Shown one piece after another: positions 1-9,743 of a stretch of DNA of 64,000 nucleotides (the first letter of the stretch is position 1; every line of letters begins with the position of its first letter). A model generated the notes under the pieces. That model saw nothing but the letters and a program-made list of their open reading frames with translations, searched no databases and was not told the DNA's origin. The position numbers were made by a program, and so were the translations under genes. The stretch covers positions 1 to 64,000 of the forward strand of contig CAWJFY010000005.1 of the NCBI GenBank assembly GCA_963842295.1, written 5' to 3'. This DNA comes from JAJNBA01 sp963842295. GTDB taxonomy: Bacteria > Actinomycetota > UBA4738 > HRBIN12.

Positions 1-8
1 CAGAGTCG

Positions 9-878
9 ATGACCGAGCCTACGAGCCGAACCCTGGAGGTCCCCGGCGCCGTCCTGACGTACGACGTACGGCGCAACGCGCCAGCAGCGACCCGGTGCTG
101 TTCATGATCGGGTCACCGATGGGCGCCGCCGGGTTCGGCACGCTCGCGCAGCATTTCACGGACCGCACGGTCGTGACCTACGACCCGCGCGGGTCGGAGC
201 GGAGCACTCGCGCCGACGGCGAGACGCAGAACACGGTCGAGGAGCATGCGGACGACCTGCATCGGCTCATCTCCGCGATCGATGCCGGGCCGGTGGATCT
301 CTTCGCCAGCAGCGGCGGCGCGGTGAACGCGCTAGCCCTCGTGGCCGCACACCCGGAGCAGGTGCGGACGCTCGTCGCGCACGAACCGCCGATCGTCGCG
401 GTGCTCCCCGATCGCGAGCGGGCACTGGCAGCGACCCTCGACATGTACGAGACCTACCAGCGCAGCGGGATGGGTGCGGGGATGGCGAAGTTCATCGCGC
501 TCACGAGCCACAAGGGCGAGATCCCCGCCGACTGGCTGGACCGGCCCGCCCCGGACCCGGCCACGTTCGGGCTGCCGACCGAGGACGACGGTTCCCGGGA
601 CGACCCACTCCTCGGCCAGTCCATGGGCTCGACGCCCCTGTACGAGCCCGACTTCGACGCTCTCCGGGCGGCCTCGACCCGCGATCGTCATGGCCGCCGG
701 CAGCGAGTCGGCCGGCGAGATGGCCAACCGCGGCGCCTTCGCCGTGGCCGAGCGACTGGGGACGGCGCCGGTTATCTTCCCGAGCCACCACGGTGGATTC
801 CTCGGCGGCGAGTACGGGTGGTCGGGCGAGCCCGATGCGTTCGCCGCCAAGCTGCGCGACGTGCTGGCTCAGGGCTGA
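9..878 (+). CDS. alpha/beta hydrolase, frameshifted
   Basis: This is an alpha/beta-hydrolase-fold protein of about 289 residues; the substrate is unknown. The nucleophile elbow reads FASSGGAVNAL, with the second Ser as probable nucleophile, and a C-terminal FPSHHGGF supplies the expected catalytic His. The reading frame breaks twice. The N-terminus from ATG 9 (TEPTSRTLEVPGAVLTYDV) leaves frame near position 80, and the core, open from GTG 95, leaves frame near 685, after which AIVMAAGSESAG continues in the +1 frame to the stop at 878. All three pieces join into one normal hydrolase, so this is either a young pseudogene or sequence error. Confidence 0.75.
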
Positions 879-1022
879 AGGCGAGGCTGCCTTTCGTATC
901 GTTGCGGTCGGTTCCTCCACGAGCGGGAATCCCAAGGGCGCCGGCTCGGTTGGCACCGATGAGTTCACGACTCGTCCTCGGTCCCTTCGAACGGAGGCGG
1001 TAGGAAGCCAGGGAGGTCGCAG

Positions 1023-2650
1023 ATGGTCCCCGACACAAAGAACCTCGACGGTGCACCACCCCGAGCAGGCCGCCGCGAGTGGATCGGCCTGGGCGTGATC
1101 GCCCTCGCCTGCATGCTCTACGTGATGGACCTGACCGTGCTCCACCTGGCGATCCCGGCCATCAGCACGGACCTGCAGCCGAGCAGCGCGCAGCTGCTGT
1201 GGATCATCGACATCTACGGGTTCGTCGTCGCCGGGTCGCTCATCACGATGGGGACGCTCGGCGACCGGATCGGCCGCCGCCGGCTCCTGATGATCGGGGC
1301 CGCGGCGTTCGGCGCCGCCTCCGTGCTCGCCGCGCTGTCCACGAGCGCAGAGATGCTGATCGGCACGAGGGCGCTCCTGGGGATCGCCGGGGCGACGATC
1401 GCGCCCTCGACCCTTTCCTTGATCCGGAACATGTTCCTCGATCCGGAGCAACGGACGAGGGCGATCGCCGTGTGGATCACGAGCTTCTCCGTCGGCGCCG
1501 CGATCGGGCCGCTGCTCGGCGGGCTCGTGCTCGAGTTCTTCTGGTGGGGTGCCGCGTTCCTGATCAACGTGCCCGTGATGGTGCTCCTGCTGATCCTCGG
1601 ACCGAGGCTCCTGCCCGAGTACAAGGACCCGAACGCGGGGAGGCTGGACATCCCGAGCGCCGCGCTGTCGCTCGTCGCGATCCTGGCCGTGATCTTCGGC
1701 CTCAAGCAGTTCGCGCAGGACGGGATCGGATGGCTCCCGGTGCTCTCGATCGCGCTCGGCCTCGCGATCGGCGCCGTGTTCGTCCGCCGGCAACGGCGGC
1801 TGGACGATCCGCTCATCGACCTCGGCCTGTTCCGGGTTCCGGCCTTCACGTCTTCCCTGTTCCTCTACGGGTTCGGCATCCTGATGGTGTTCGGCGGGTT
1901 CCTGTTCGTGCCGCAGTACCTCCAGCTGGTGCTCGGCCTGTCGCCGCTGGAGGCCGGGCTCTGGACGCTCCCGTGGGCGCTCGCGTTCGTCGTCGGCTCC
2001 CAGGTGACCCCGAAGCTCGCGCAGCGGTTCGCGCCGACGACGATCATGGCCGCCGGGCTCGCGCTCGCCGCCCTGGGCTTCGTCGTCTTCACGCAGGTCG
2101 ACGCGGCGTCCGGGCTTCGCGATGATCGTGACCGGGTCGGTCGCGTTCTCCCTCGGTACGGCCCCCGTCTTCACGCTGACGAACGACCTGATCATCGGGT
2201 CCGCCCCAGCCGAACGAGCCGGTGCCGCCGCCGGGATCTCGGAGACCGACGGCCGAGCTCGGAGGGGCGCTCGGCATCGCGTTCTTCGGCAGCATCGGTG
2301 TCGCGATCTACCGGAACGGTGTGGCCGACGGCATCCCGGCCGGGATCCCGCCGGAGAGCGCGGCGGTCGCGCAGGACACGCTCGGCGGCGCGGTCGAGGT
2401 GGCGGGGCAGCTTCCCGCCGAGCTCGGCGCTCCGCTGCTCGAGGCCGCGAACGACGCGTTCCTCAGCGGGATGCACGTCGTCGCCGTGATCAGCGTCGTC
2501 GGAACGCTGGCGCTCGCGGCGTTCACCGCCACCGTCCTTCGCCGGCGGGCCGATTCCGGCGCGGGCGCCGCGGAGGAACCGGAGCTGGTGTCGGCCGGAG
2601 TCGGTGATGCGGACTCGACTGTCGAAGCCTCCTCTGTCGAACCTAGGTAG
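1023..2650 (+). CDS. DHA2-family MFS drug exporter, frameshifted twice
   Basis: This is a 14-helix major facilitator of the DHA2 (EmrB/QacA) family, a proton-driven exporter of hydrophobic compounds in the inner membrane. Motif A (GDRIGRRR, residues 80-87) follows helix 2 and a motif C-like SVGAAIGPLLGG lies in helix 5. The start is ATG 1023 behind GGAGG at 1012-1016. One extra base near 2112 and a second near 2245 move the frame; removing them restores SGFAMIVTG and a SETxAELGGALG motif typical of the last helices, ending at 2650. The C-terminal tail is soluble and acidic. It may be co-transcribed with the preceding hydrolase. The family call is secure; the cargo is unknown. Confidence 0.85.
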
Positions 2651-2774
2651 GTTCCGGCCAACGCTCTCGGCTGACGCGCAGGCGAAGCGACGCTGTGAAA
2701 TGCATGGGCACCTACGAGCCGGACGGCGAGGTCGTGACCGGCTCGTTCTAGCGTCGCGAGTGGAAGGAGGAACC

Positions 2775-3126
2775 GTGAGTGAGCTTGTGGGTATCGCTCG
2801 ATTCAAGATCCACGAGGGCAAGCTCGAGGAGTTCAAACGGCTGTCCGCTCAGGCCATGGAGATCGTGCGGACCAAGGACACCGGAACCCTTCAGTACGAC
2901 ACCTACTTCAACGACGACGAGTCCGAGTGCGTCATCGTCGAGCGGTACAGGGACTCCGAGTCGGCCATCGGCCACGCCGAGCACCTCGGCGACGTATCGG
3001 CGGCGGTCCTCGCGATCGTATCCGTGGTTCACGGCGAGCTCCTCGGGGAGCCGAGCGAAGAGCTCCGCGCGAAGTTGGCGGGCAGTCGAGGTTCCCCAGC
3101 TCTTCACGCCCTACCAGTCGATGTAG
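2775..3126 (+). CDS. antibiotic biosynthesis monooxygenase (ABM) domain protein
   Basis: This is a small ABM/ferredoxin-like dimeric alpha-beta barrel protein of about 116 residues. Members are cofactor-free monooxygenases or haem or quinol handlers, and the role here is not known. The body (IARFKIHEGKLEEFKRL, then SECVIVERYRDSESAIGH) is typical of the fold. The GTG start at 2775 follows a strong GGAAGGAGG at 2762-2770. One extra G near 3085 breaks the frame; without it the tail reads AAVEVPQLFTPYQSM and stops at 3126, whereas the uncorrected frame runs on into low-complexity Arg/Ser. Confidence 0.75.
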
Positions 3127-3150
3127 AAGACTCTCGCCGCTCGCGCTCGA

Positions 3151-3387
3151 TCATGATCTCCTCGGGAGCTTCATCACGAAGGCGTAGACCGCGTGTACGG
3201 CGAGGATGATCCCCCAGCCGAGGAGCGGGAAGGCGAACCAGGGGAAGGGCGCGCCTGTCGCGATCCAGATCACGAACAGGATCAACTGGATCGGCACGTA
3301 CACCGCGGGGTGGAGCCAGAACCACTGGCGCCGCGCGATGCGCCGCGCCTCGCGCTCCCGCGCCGCCATCTCGGCGAACTCATCCAT
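3151..3387 (-). CDS. 2TM domain protein
   Basis: This 78-residue membrane protein matches the 2TM domain layout: a charged amphipathic N-terminus (MAAREREARRIARRQ), a helix around residues 24-44, a short FPWF loop, and a second helix around residues 49-72. Its ATG overlaps the corrected stop of padR (ATGGATGA), so the two are probably co-translated. Small 2TM proteins often sit beside PadR or histidine-kinase regulators, and no catalytic role is implied. Confidence 0.8.
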   Translation of the reverse strand: MDEFAEMAAREREARRIARRQWFWLHPAVYVPIQLILFVIWIATGAPFPWFAFPLLGWGIILAVHAVYAFVMKLPRRS

Positions 3388-3821
3388 CGTTCTCTCCCTC
3401 CTCGAGCGTTCGTTCGATCTCCGCGCCGGCTCGTGCGAGGATCGCCTCGATCCAGCTCCCGTTGCTCGGTCCGGGCGAGTCGCCGGCGCAGCCGGGAATC
3501 CGCGGCGAAACGGTCGAGGAGGGAGCCGACGGAGACCCGTTCCTCACCCTCATCGGCCCGAGCCGTCAGCGACGCCCACCGGGTATTCGAGCGTTGGGCT
3601 GCCGCGGCGCGTTGCCCGGCTTCGGTGAGCGAGTAGATGCGGGTGCCGTCGCGGTCCACCGTCCGGACGTGGCCGGTCTCGACGAGCGCCAGCAGGGCGG
3701 GGTAGATGGCCCCCGGGCTCGGCTTCCAACCGCCGCCGACCCGGTCCTTGAGCTCGGCCATGATCGCGTACCCGTGCGCCTCGCCCAGCGATCCGAGCAC
3801 GACCACGATCGCCTCCTTCAA
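3380..3821 (-). CDS. PadR family transcriptional regulator
   Basis: This is a winged-helix repressor of the PadR family. The DNA-binding domain is intact: HGYAIMAELKDRVGG, then the signature PSPGAIYPALLALVETGHV, a wing ending in TRIYSLTEAGQ, and a helical dimerisation tail. The start is taken as TTG 3821 with GGGAGG at 3831-3836. A single extra G near 3449 shifts the tail; corrected, it reads AILARAGAEIERTLEEGEN and stops at 3380, overlapping the 2TM gene. PadR proteins usually repress the membrane protein or exporter next to them, so the 2TM gene is the likely target. Its ribosome site lies inside a copied fragment of another gene. Confidence 0.8.
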
Positions 3822-3822
3822 T

Positions 3823-3911
3823 CGGTCACCTCCCGCTCGATCAAGGCGCGGATGTTCCTCGACGATCTCACGGCCGCCGGCAAGAACCAGCTTCTGCTCG
3901 ACGTCCCCCTC
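3823..3911 (+). repeat. 89-bp duplicated fragment of the phosphodiesterase gene
   Basis: Positions 3823-3911 match 6588-6676 inside the phosphodiesterase gene with about 8 mismatches in 89 bases. The plus strand still reads SIKARMFLDDLTAAGKNQLL against SIKARTFLDDLTAAGKNQLL in the full gene. Most differences are at third codon positions, which suggests descent from a once-coding paralogue rather than an assembly copy. No further phosphodiesterase sequence flanks it. Antisense to it lies the padR leader, including that gene's ribosome binding site. Confidence 0.85.
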
Positions 3912-3973
3912 TCTGAGGCTGCCTGACCCTCCGCGGTAAAGGTTCCGGACCTCCACGCCCTCTTCTTCCCTGA

Positions 3974-4444
3974 GTGGACGATGTGCGGGTGACGGAAGCC
4001 TCGGAGATCGAGCGTGTCTACAGGGAGGTCGCGGACCGTTTGTGGTGGGCGCTGCTGGCGTACACGGGCGATCGCGAGCTCGCGAGCGATGCCGCGGCCG
4101 AGGCGTTCGCTCGGGCGGTCGGCGCCGCCGAGACGATCCGCGACCCGGCCGCCTGGGTGTGGCGGGTGGCGTTCCGCGTGGCCACCGCGTCGCTGCGGGC
4201 GCCCAAGCCGACCGGGCGCGAGCCGGAGGGGAGCTACGAGCTGGATGAAGGGGCGATGGACGTGATCCAGGCGCTGAAGCGGTTGCCCGACCGGCAGCGG
4301 GCCGTGTTCGTCCTCTTCTACCTCGATGACCAACCGACCGCTCGGATCGCGGAGCTCTTCGGGATGGCGCCGGCGACGGTTTCGGTGCACCTCCATCGCG
4401 CTCGCCGGAGGCTCCGGGGCATCCTCGGGGACGACGATGGCTGA
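3974..4444 (+). CDS. ECF-type RNA polymerase sigma factor
   Basis: This 156-residue protein has a sigma-70 region 2 (LLAYTGDRELASDAAAEAFA, residues about 27-46, and the WVWRVAFRVAT segment) and a region 4 helix-turn-helix (LPDRQRAVFVLFYLDD, then MAPATVSVHLHRARRRLRG). That is the two-domain ECF layout without region 3. GTG codons at 3974, 3983 and 3989 are all possible starts; none has a strong ribosome site. It overlaps the next gene by 8 bases (ATGGCTGA), so sigma factor and anti-sigma candidate are translationally coupled. Confidence 0.85.
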   Translation: MDDVRVTEASEIERVYREVADRLWWALLAYTGDRELASDAAAEAFARAVGAAETIRDPAAWVWRVAFRVATASLRAPKPTGREPEGSYELDEGAMDVIQALKRLPDRQRAVFVLFYLDDQPTARIAELFGMAPATVSVHLHRARRRLRGILGDDDG

Positions 4445-5895
4445 CCCTCGCGACTGGATCGCGCGCGTCAGGCGCGCGGAGCCGCCCGACCTCTGGGACG
4501 AGGCCACGCGCCGGGCGAGGATCGCTCCGCCCGCGGCCGGACGCCGGCAAGACAGTCCGATCATGTGGAGCGAGTCCCGAGTAACCCCGCGCGTGGCCGC
4601 GTTGGTCACGGGCGTGGCCGCGGGAGTCCTTGCCCTGACCGTCGTGCTGGTCTCTCTTCAACCGTCGCCGCCCGAGCAGAGGCCGGTCACGCCCACCCCT
4701 TCCGCCGAGCTCTCGACCCTCTTGGACGTCCACCACCGGCTCGAGGAGGCCCTCGGCGAGCTGTGGACAGCAAAAGCCCGTGCCGATGAGCTCCGAGGCG
4801 AGATCGTTGCGGCTCAAGGCGAGCTCGATCTTCTGATCGACGAGTCGGGCACGAACCCGACCGACCGTCAGGAGTCCCGGCTGTTGCTCCTCCAGGAGCG
4901 GATCCAAGCGTGGACGAGTTCGCTCGCGGAGTCTGAAGCGTCGATCTCCGAGCTCACTACCCGAGTGGAGGCGGTTCGGGTCCTGCGCGATCCACTCGTT
5001 CGTCAGGAGAACGTCGGCTTCGCCTTTCCAGATGTCGCGACCGTCACCTGCCGCGGGGATGCGACAGGAGGGACGCATCTCTTGACCCCGGTTGTGGGGA
5101 CGCAGCCCGACGGCGTCCACATCCGCGTCATCAACGAGATCTCGAACGAACCGGTGTTCCTCGTGATGGAGCCCGACGGTGTACGAGCGATCCCACCCGG
5201 CGAGACACGTGTCGTCGTGATACCGCCGCGTCCCTCGCACGACGCGGAGCTCGTATGCACCTACGAGCACTCCGATGACAGCTGGGAGCGCCCCACCCAC
5301 CCGCTCTGGATCGAGGACCTCCCGAGTTGTGCCGACGACATCGACCGGCTCGAGGCTGCGCCCGTTGACGACCTCGGCAGCGTCTCCGTGTACTTCTCGT
5401 GTGAGGCCGATGCCGACCTCCTGGGCGCCGAGGCTCAGCCCGTCTACATGTTCGCCCGCTCCATCCCTGATGAACTGAGCGGAACCACCGACGGGCGCCT
5501 CGAGGTGGCTCTTCGCGCGTACTTCGACGGTCCCACGCCCGAGGAGGTCGAACTCGACTACTTCACCCCAGCTCCTCCGTCACTCGGCCCCGCGGATCCA
5601 GGACGTGTCGATCTCCGAAGGGATCAGCGACCGTGGACTTCGACGGGGCCACGATCGGAGACCTCGGGGGCCTCGGTACGTCGACCGCATCCTTGACGTT
5701 CCTCCTCGAACTCCGAGCCGTGACCTTCCAGTTCCCCGAAGTGCAGCAGCTGGTCCTTCAGGTCGACGGGGATTGCGACACCTTCTGGCACATGCTTGAG
5801 ATGTCGTGCCAGACGATCCGCCGCCACGAGGGCTGTCCGAATTCCTCGGTACCTCGCCACGCGGCTCCCCTGGCTCCCAGCCAGAGCCACGATGA
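4437..5895 (+). CDS. anti-sigma-like membrane protein with C-terminal GerMN domain
   Basis: An N-terminal cytosolic segment of about 50 residues precedes one transmembrane helix (about 52-74), a coiled coil rich in Glu and Leu (about 90-180), a beta-rich extracytoplasmic domain (about 190-300) and a GerMN-type domain (about 310-465; ALRAYFDGPTPEEV, then VDFDGATIGDL, then LTFLLELRAVTFQFPEVQQL). GerMN occurs in sporulation and LpqB lipoproteins. Extra bases near 5595 and 5630 break the frame inside GerMN, and another shift near 5825 is needed to reach the tail LSEFLGTSPRGSPG and the TGA at 5893-5895. Coupling to the sigma gene makes an anti-sigma or sensor role likely, but no zinc-binding ASD motif is seen. 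Confidence 0.65.
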
Positions 5896-6266
5896 TCCCT
5901 GGGCCGCAGCGCGTCGAAGATCGCTTCGGTTCGTCGCTCGCGTGGTTCAAAGACGAGGATCTTCGCTGGTCCGGCGGGTACGTGTCCCTGAAGAGATTCC
6001 TCGAGACCGCTCATCGACGAGGACCTCAGCGGCTTCCCGGCCGTCCGTGTACAAGGGGAGACGGCTCGTCTCGTCTCGGATCGAGATCAGGGCGTTGGCA
6101 CCCTCGCGCTCGTCTGGAGCGAGGGCGTTCAGCCCTGCAGCTGGTTCAGCCTGAGCATGTCGACGACGGGCATGACGGAGTCCCAGGCTCAGCACCGAGA
6201 TTCCGCGTGGTGGCGCGATTCCTATCGGAGGAGCCGCCGGGATACCCGCCTGGCTTGTATGAGTGA
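5892..6266 (+). pseudogene. unknown third gene of the sigma operon, frame broken
   Basis: An ATG at 5892 overlaps the corrected stop of the GerMN gene as ATGA. Coding-like segments follow in different frames: EDRFGSSLAWFKDEDLRWSG, then IDEDLSGFPAVRVQGETARL and GTLALVWSEGVQPCSWFSLS, then a plausible end RFLSEEPPGYPPGLYE at 6266. At least two indels (near 6005 and 6185) are needed to join them. The pieces look like a secreted or regulatory-domain protein of about 125 residues. No family is recognised, and the alternative frame running to 6300 is Arg-rich and less likely. Confidence 0.4.
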
Positions 6267-6343
6267 TCTCGCAAGGGGGATGCATAGCGGGGTCGGATAG
6301 ACTCCCTCGGTCCCGGAAGTGATGCGAGAGAGGCTTCGACTGC

Positions 6344-7917
6344 ATGTCACGAGTGATCCTGATCGCGTGGGATGGCGCCGACTGGCGCATCCTCGACCCC
6401 CTGCTGGAGCAGGGCGCTTTGCCCAACCTCCAGGCCCTCCTCGACAAGGGCCAGCGCGAGGTCCTTCGCTCCACCGTCCCCACGCACTCCTGGTCGGCGT
6501 GGCCCTCGTTCCTGACCGGCGTCGACCCCGACGACCACGGCGTCTACGACATCCTCGAGACCAAGCCGGGCACCCACAAGCAGTACCCGGTCACGTCCAA
6601 GTCGATCAAGGCGCGGACGTTCCTCGACGACCTCACGGCCGCCGGCAAGAACCAGCTCCTGCTCGACGTCCCGCTCACGTTCCCGGCGCCGGACATCACC
6701 GGGAACCTCCTCGCCGGCGGGGTCCTGCCGAAGGGCCGCACGTTCACCCACCCGGCCGACCTGCCCGAGACGCTCGCCGAGCAGGACCTCGAGTGGCCGA
6801 TCAACGGGATGAGCTGGACCACCTACCGGAACCGGCCCGACGCCTACCTCGACGAGGCCTTCGAGGTCACCGCGAAGCGGATCGCGGTCTCCGAGTACCT
6901 GATGGACAACTCGGACTGGGACCTGATGGCCTCGGTGTGGGTCTCGATCGACCGGACCCAGCACGCGCTGTCGAACTACATCGCGCCCGACCATCCCGAC
7001 TACGCGAAGAACAAGGACACGCGGATCGGGAAGAAGGTCGCCGACATCTTCCGGCAGACCGACGACGCGATCGGCCGGTTCGTCTCGCGCGCCCGCCCCG
7101 ACGACCTGATCCTGTTCATCTCCGACCACGGCTTCCAGTCGTGCACCCGCACGGTCCACATGGACCACCTGCTGAAGCAGTTCGGCTACCTCGAGTTCTC
7201 GGCCTCGCAAGGCCGTGTTCGGCCCGATGCAGTGGGGCCCGATGCGCAAGGTCGCGCGCAAGATCTACGACGTGCTCGGCCTGCACGGGAAGGTCTCGCT
7301 GCCCCAGTCGGTGAACTGGTCCAAGACGAAGGCGTTCACGACGATCCGCTCGACCGGCGAGGGCGTCTCGATCAACCTCGCCGGCCGCGAGATGGACGGC
7401 ATCGTCGACCCCGGCGACTACGAGAAGGTCCGCGACGAGGTGATGGACCGGCTGGGCTCGTTCGTCGACCCGAAGACCGGCAACAAGCCGATCAAGGCGA
7501 TCCACAAGCGCGAGGAGATCTTCAAGGGCGAGTTCGCCGACCGCGCGCCCGACATCATGCTGGTGCCGGCCGAGGGCTACTCGCTCGCGCACGCGACGTA
7601 CCGCGCTCGAGGACGCCGACTGGGTGAGCGGCGACCACCGGCTCGAGGGCACGATCGTGGCGGTGGGGCCGAACGTGAAGCCGTTCGAGTCGCAGCCGGC
7701 GCTGATCGACATGGCGCCGACGCTCGTGGCGGCGCTGGACGCGCCGACGGCGGTGACGCCGAAGGGCCGGATCCTGCACGAGGTCGTGGGGAGCGAGAAA
7801 GCGCTGACCGCTCGCGAGTCGACGGTGCAGATCCCGGGGATGGGCGAGTCGGCGGTCTCCGACACCGAGGCCGACGAGATGGAGGAGCACCTCCGGGGCC
7901 TCGGCTACATCGAGTAG
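6344..7917 (+). CDS. alkaline-phosphatase-superfamily phosphodiesterase, frameshifted twice
   Basis: This protein of about 524 residues belongs to the type I phosphodiesterase/nucleotide pyrophosphatase branch of the alkaline phosphatase superfamily, which hydrolyses phosphodiesters with two metal ions. Visible metal and active-site elements are the N-terminal AWDGADW with the first Asp, the THSWSAWPSFLTGVDPDDHG block carrying the nucleophile Ser/Thr, and ISDHGFQSC with the late Asp-His pair. There is no signal peptide, so it appears cytosolic. Extra bases near 7210 (TCGCAAG instead of TCGAAG) and near 7605 break the frame; the corrected protein ends in HLRGLGYIE. A short copy of part of this gene lies at 3823-3911. 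Confidence 0.85.
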
Positions 7918-7998
7918 CGCACCTCAAGGGAGAGGATCCTCGCGCACGCGAGGCTCCTGCTGCTGCAGTCGGACGCTGCGTCGATAGAGTCCGGACAC

Positions 7999-8417
7999 AT
8001 GTCCGAGGCCGAGTCGCTCGTCGACCGCGACGCTATTGCCGTGCTGCTCCGACACGTTCCGGACGAGGTCCCGGCGATCAGACGGGCGTGGAGTGAGCTG
8101 GAAGACGCTCTCGGGTCGCTGCGGGGCCGGAAGTTCTACGGTTCGTTCGACCCTACGACCAACCAGTACGCCGTTTGCGTATGCTCCGGCAAGGTGACGA
8201 CCCTCGTGCCCTCGGTCTCCAACCGGGAACGCTTCCCGGCGGCAAGTACGTTCGTGTGCGCCTCAAAGGGGAGCCACCGGCCGTTTATGACCTCATCCCG
8301 ACGACGATGCAGAGCCTCGCGGACCGGCCGGACCGTGACCCGGTCAGACCTCAGCTCGAGTTCTACCGACGCCGGGACGAGATCGATCTCCTAGTTCCGG
8401 TGCTTCCTTCGTCCTGA
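7999..8417 (+). CDS. GyrI-like / AraC effector-binding domain protein
   Basis: This is a stand-alone small-molecule binding domain of the GyrI-like (SHS2) type, about 138 residues. The N-terminal half reads AVLLRHVPDEVPAIRRAWSE and ends in RGRKFYGSFDPTTNQYAVCV. The second half, LPGGKYVRVRLKGEPPAVYD and LEFYRRRDEIDLLVPV, lies in another frame. Removing two bases (AT) near 8177 joins them. Such domains bind amphipathic drugs or gyrase; there is no DNA-binding domain here. The first of four palindromic repeats follows 18 bases after the stop. Confidence 0.7.
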
Positions 8418-8434
8418 CCGTCCCTCGTCAAGGG

Positions 8435-8460
8435 ACATCTGCCAACGCTCGCGCACCACG
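8435..8460 (+). repeat. dispersed intergenic repeat, copy 1
   Basis: This copy differs from the best-preserved copy at 9682 at about four of 26 positions. The core GCCAACGCTCGCG keeps the right half of the CGCGA-ACGC-TCGCG palindrome. It lies between the GyrI-like gene and the next secreted protein. Confidence 0.5.
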
Positions 8461-8516
8461 GCGTGCTGTTCGAGCCGCGGATAGCTTCTGGGCCTCGCGA
8501 GGCCGATACTTCGGAG

Positions 8517-9029
8517 ATGCGAGGCCGGGCGGAGGAGACGAACCGAACCGGTCGCCGCAAGCTTCGGCGATCGGTTGGCGTCGCCCTCGCCATCTTGCTC
8601 TTCCTGTTGCTCACGGTCTCGCCATCACGTGCCACGACATGCCAGCTCCAGATGCTCACCTTCTCCAACGTGCCGGATCAGACGACCCTGGAAGTCCAAC
8701 CCCGCGTCGTCGTCTCGATCGTCGGCGAGTTCTGGACCAACGATTGCTTCGGCCTGGAAGGAGGAGGCGCTTGCTATGGCCCCGGTAACGAGCGCCCGAT
8801 CAAGAACATCGACGTCACGCTCGTGCGAGAGGGCACGACCGACGCAGTCGTCATCGCCGAGGGCATCTCCGCACGTGGTGAGAACGAGAGCTGGTTCCTT
8901 AGCTTCCGGGTGCCCGACCTTCAACCGGGCAAGTACCTCATCCACGCCGTCGAGCACGGCAGCACAGGGGGAGGTGGCCAACAGCTGTTCCTACGAGTCT
9001 CCGATAGGGCACCTGGGTGGCCCACATGA
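8517..9029 (+). CDS. secreted protein of unknown function
   Basis: This 170-residue protein is not recognised. An Arg-rich N-terminus (KLRRSVG) and a hydrophobic stretch (residues about 23-36) followed by SPSRATTC form a signal peptide. The mature part contains several Cys (ATTCQL, NDCFG, GACYG), suggesting disulphides, and ends in a beta-sandwich-like pattern (VPDLQPGKYLIHAVEHG). The ATG at 8517 is chosen because the signal peptide then starts normally; a GTG at 8463 is also in frame. Confidence 0.6.
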   Translation: MRGRAEETNRTGRRKLRRSVGVALAILLFLLLTVSPSRATTCQLQMLTFSNVPDQTTLEVQPRVVVSIVGEFWTNDCFGLEGGGACYGPGNERPIKNIDVTLVREGTTDAVVIAEGISARGENESWFLSFRVPDLQPGKYLIHAVEHGSTGGGGQQLFLRVSDRAPGWPT

Positions 9030-9133
9030 CCGACCTCGCCACGCTGATCGCGACGCCACACCGACGAGGCCATTCGGCTGCGGCTGCTAGGGGGCGATCC
9101 AGGACGTCGGCGCCTAACGCGTCGGCTCAGGCG

Positions 9134-9160
9134 ACATTCGCGAACAGTCGGGCACTCTAG
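9134..9160 (+). repeat. dispersed intergenic repeat, copy 2
   Basis: The sequence ACATTCGCGAACAGTCGGG matches copy 3 at most positions, with the right arm of the palindrome degraded. It sits in the 227-base gap between the secreted protein and the VOC gene. The rest of that gap shows no gene; it holds a short dyad CGATGCTTCG / CGAAGCGTCG around 9161-9190. Confidence 0.5.
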
Positions 9161-9256
9161 CGATGCTTCGCCGCCCATACGAAGCGTCGAAGGGCTAGTA
9201 CGATCGGGCTAAATCAGCTGCGACAACGTCGGACTCATGGGAAAGGTTGGCGGGAA

Positions 9257-9616
9257 ATGCGCATCACTCGTCAGGTTGTCGTGTTCGACGCCGCAGATCT
9301 CACGGCTGAGAGCACGTTCTGGGCCGGCGTGCTCGACGGCACGGTCGACGCCGAGGACGACTGGCACCGGGTGATGGTCGACGGCGAATCGCGGGTCGCT
9401 GTTCAGCTGGCGCCGAACCATGTCCCGCCCGACTGGCCGGACGGCACACCCGAGCAGCAGATCCACCTCGACCTGTGGGTCGAGGACTTCGCGGCCGCCC
9501 ACGATCGTGTCATGTCGCTCGGTGCACGAGTACTCAAACCACCAGCAGGGGACGACAACTTCCAGGTCTACGCGGATCCTGCCGGGCATCCGTTCTGTCT
9601 CTGCTGGGTTCAATAA
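9257..9616 (+). CDS. VOC family (glyoxalase-like) protein
   Basis: This is a 119-residue single-domain member of the vicinal oxygen chelate superfamily, closest in pattern to the Glyoxalase_6 type. It shows one beta-alpha-beta-beta-beta repeat pair: ITRQVVVFDAADL..FWAGVLDG, then IHLDLWVEDFAAAHDRV, then VYADPAGHPFCLCW. His in QIHLDLWV may be a metal ligand. Members include lyases, isomerases and resistance proteins, and the substrate cannot be told. ATG 9257 follows a GGGAAAGG-containing leader. Confidence 0.8.
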   Translation: MRITRQVVVFDAADLTAESTFWAGVLDGTVDAEDDWHRVMVDGESRVAVQLAPNHVPPDWPDGTPEQQIHLDLWVEDFAAAHDRVMSLGARVLKPPAGDDNFQVYADPAGHPFCLCWVQ

Positions 9617-9681
9617 CGCGAGCAGCTGTGGCTGGACCGTGGTGAACCGGTCAGTCCGCAAACCCTGAGGTCGTCCTGGGT

Positions 9682-9710
9682 ACATTCGCGAACGCTCGCG
9701 CACACGGGCA
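9682..9710 (+). repeat. dispersed intergenic repeat, copy 3 (best preserved)
   Basis: ACATTCGCGAACGCTCGCGC contains the inverted repeat CGCGA-ACGC-TCGCG with a 5-bp perfect stem and 4-base loop. It lies 66 bases after the VOC stop and just before the P-loop kinase gene. Confidence 0.55.
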
Positions 9711-9743
9711 CGTCGTCGCTTGACACTCCGTAGGGTTGTCCCG

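Noticed and set aside
9100..9256. Possible integron attC site (GCCTAAC at 9113) in the small-gene zone
   Set aside because: No matching GTTRRRY core or paired L boxes were found downstream, and the other gaps lack the core, so an integron array is not supported.
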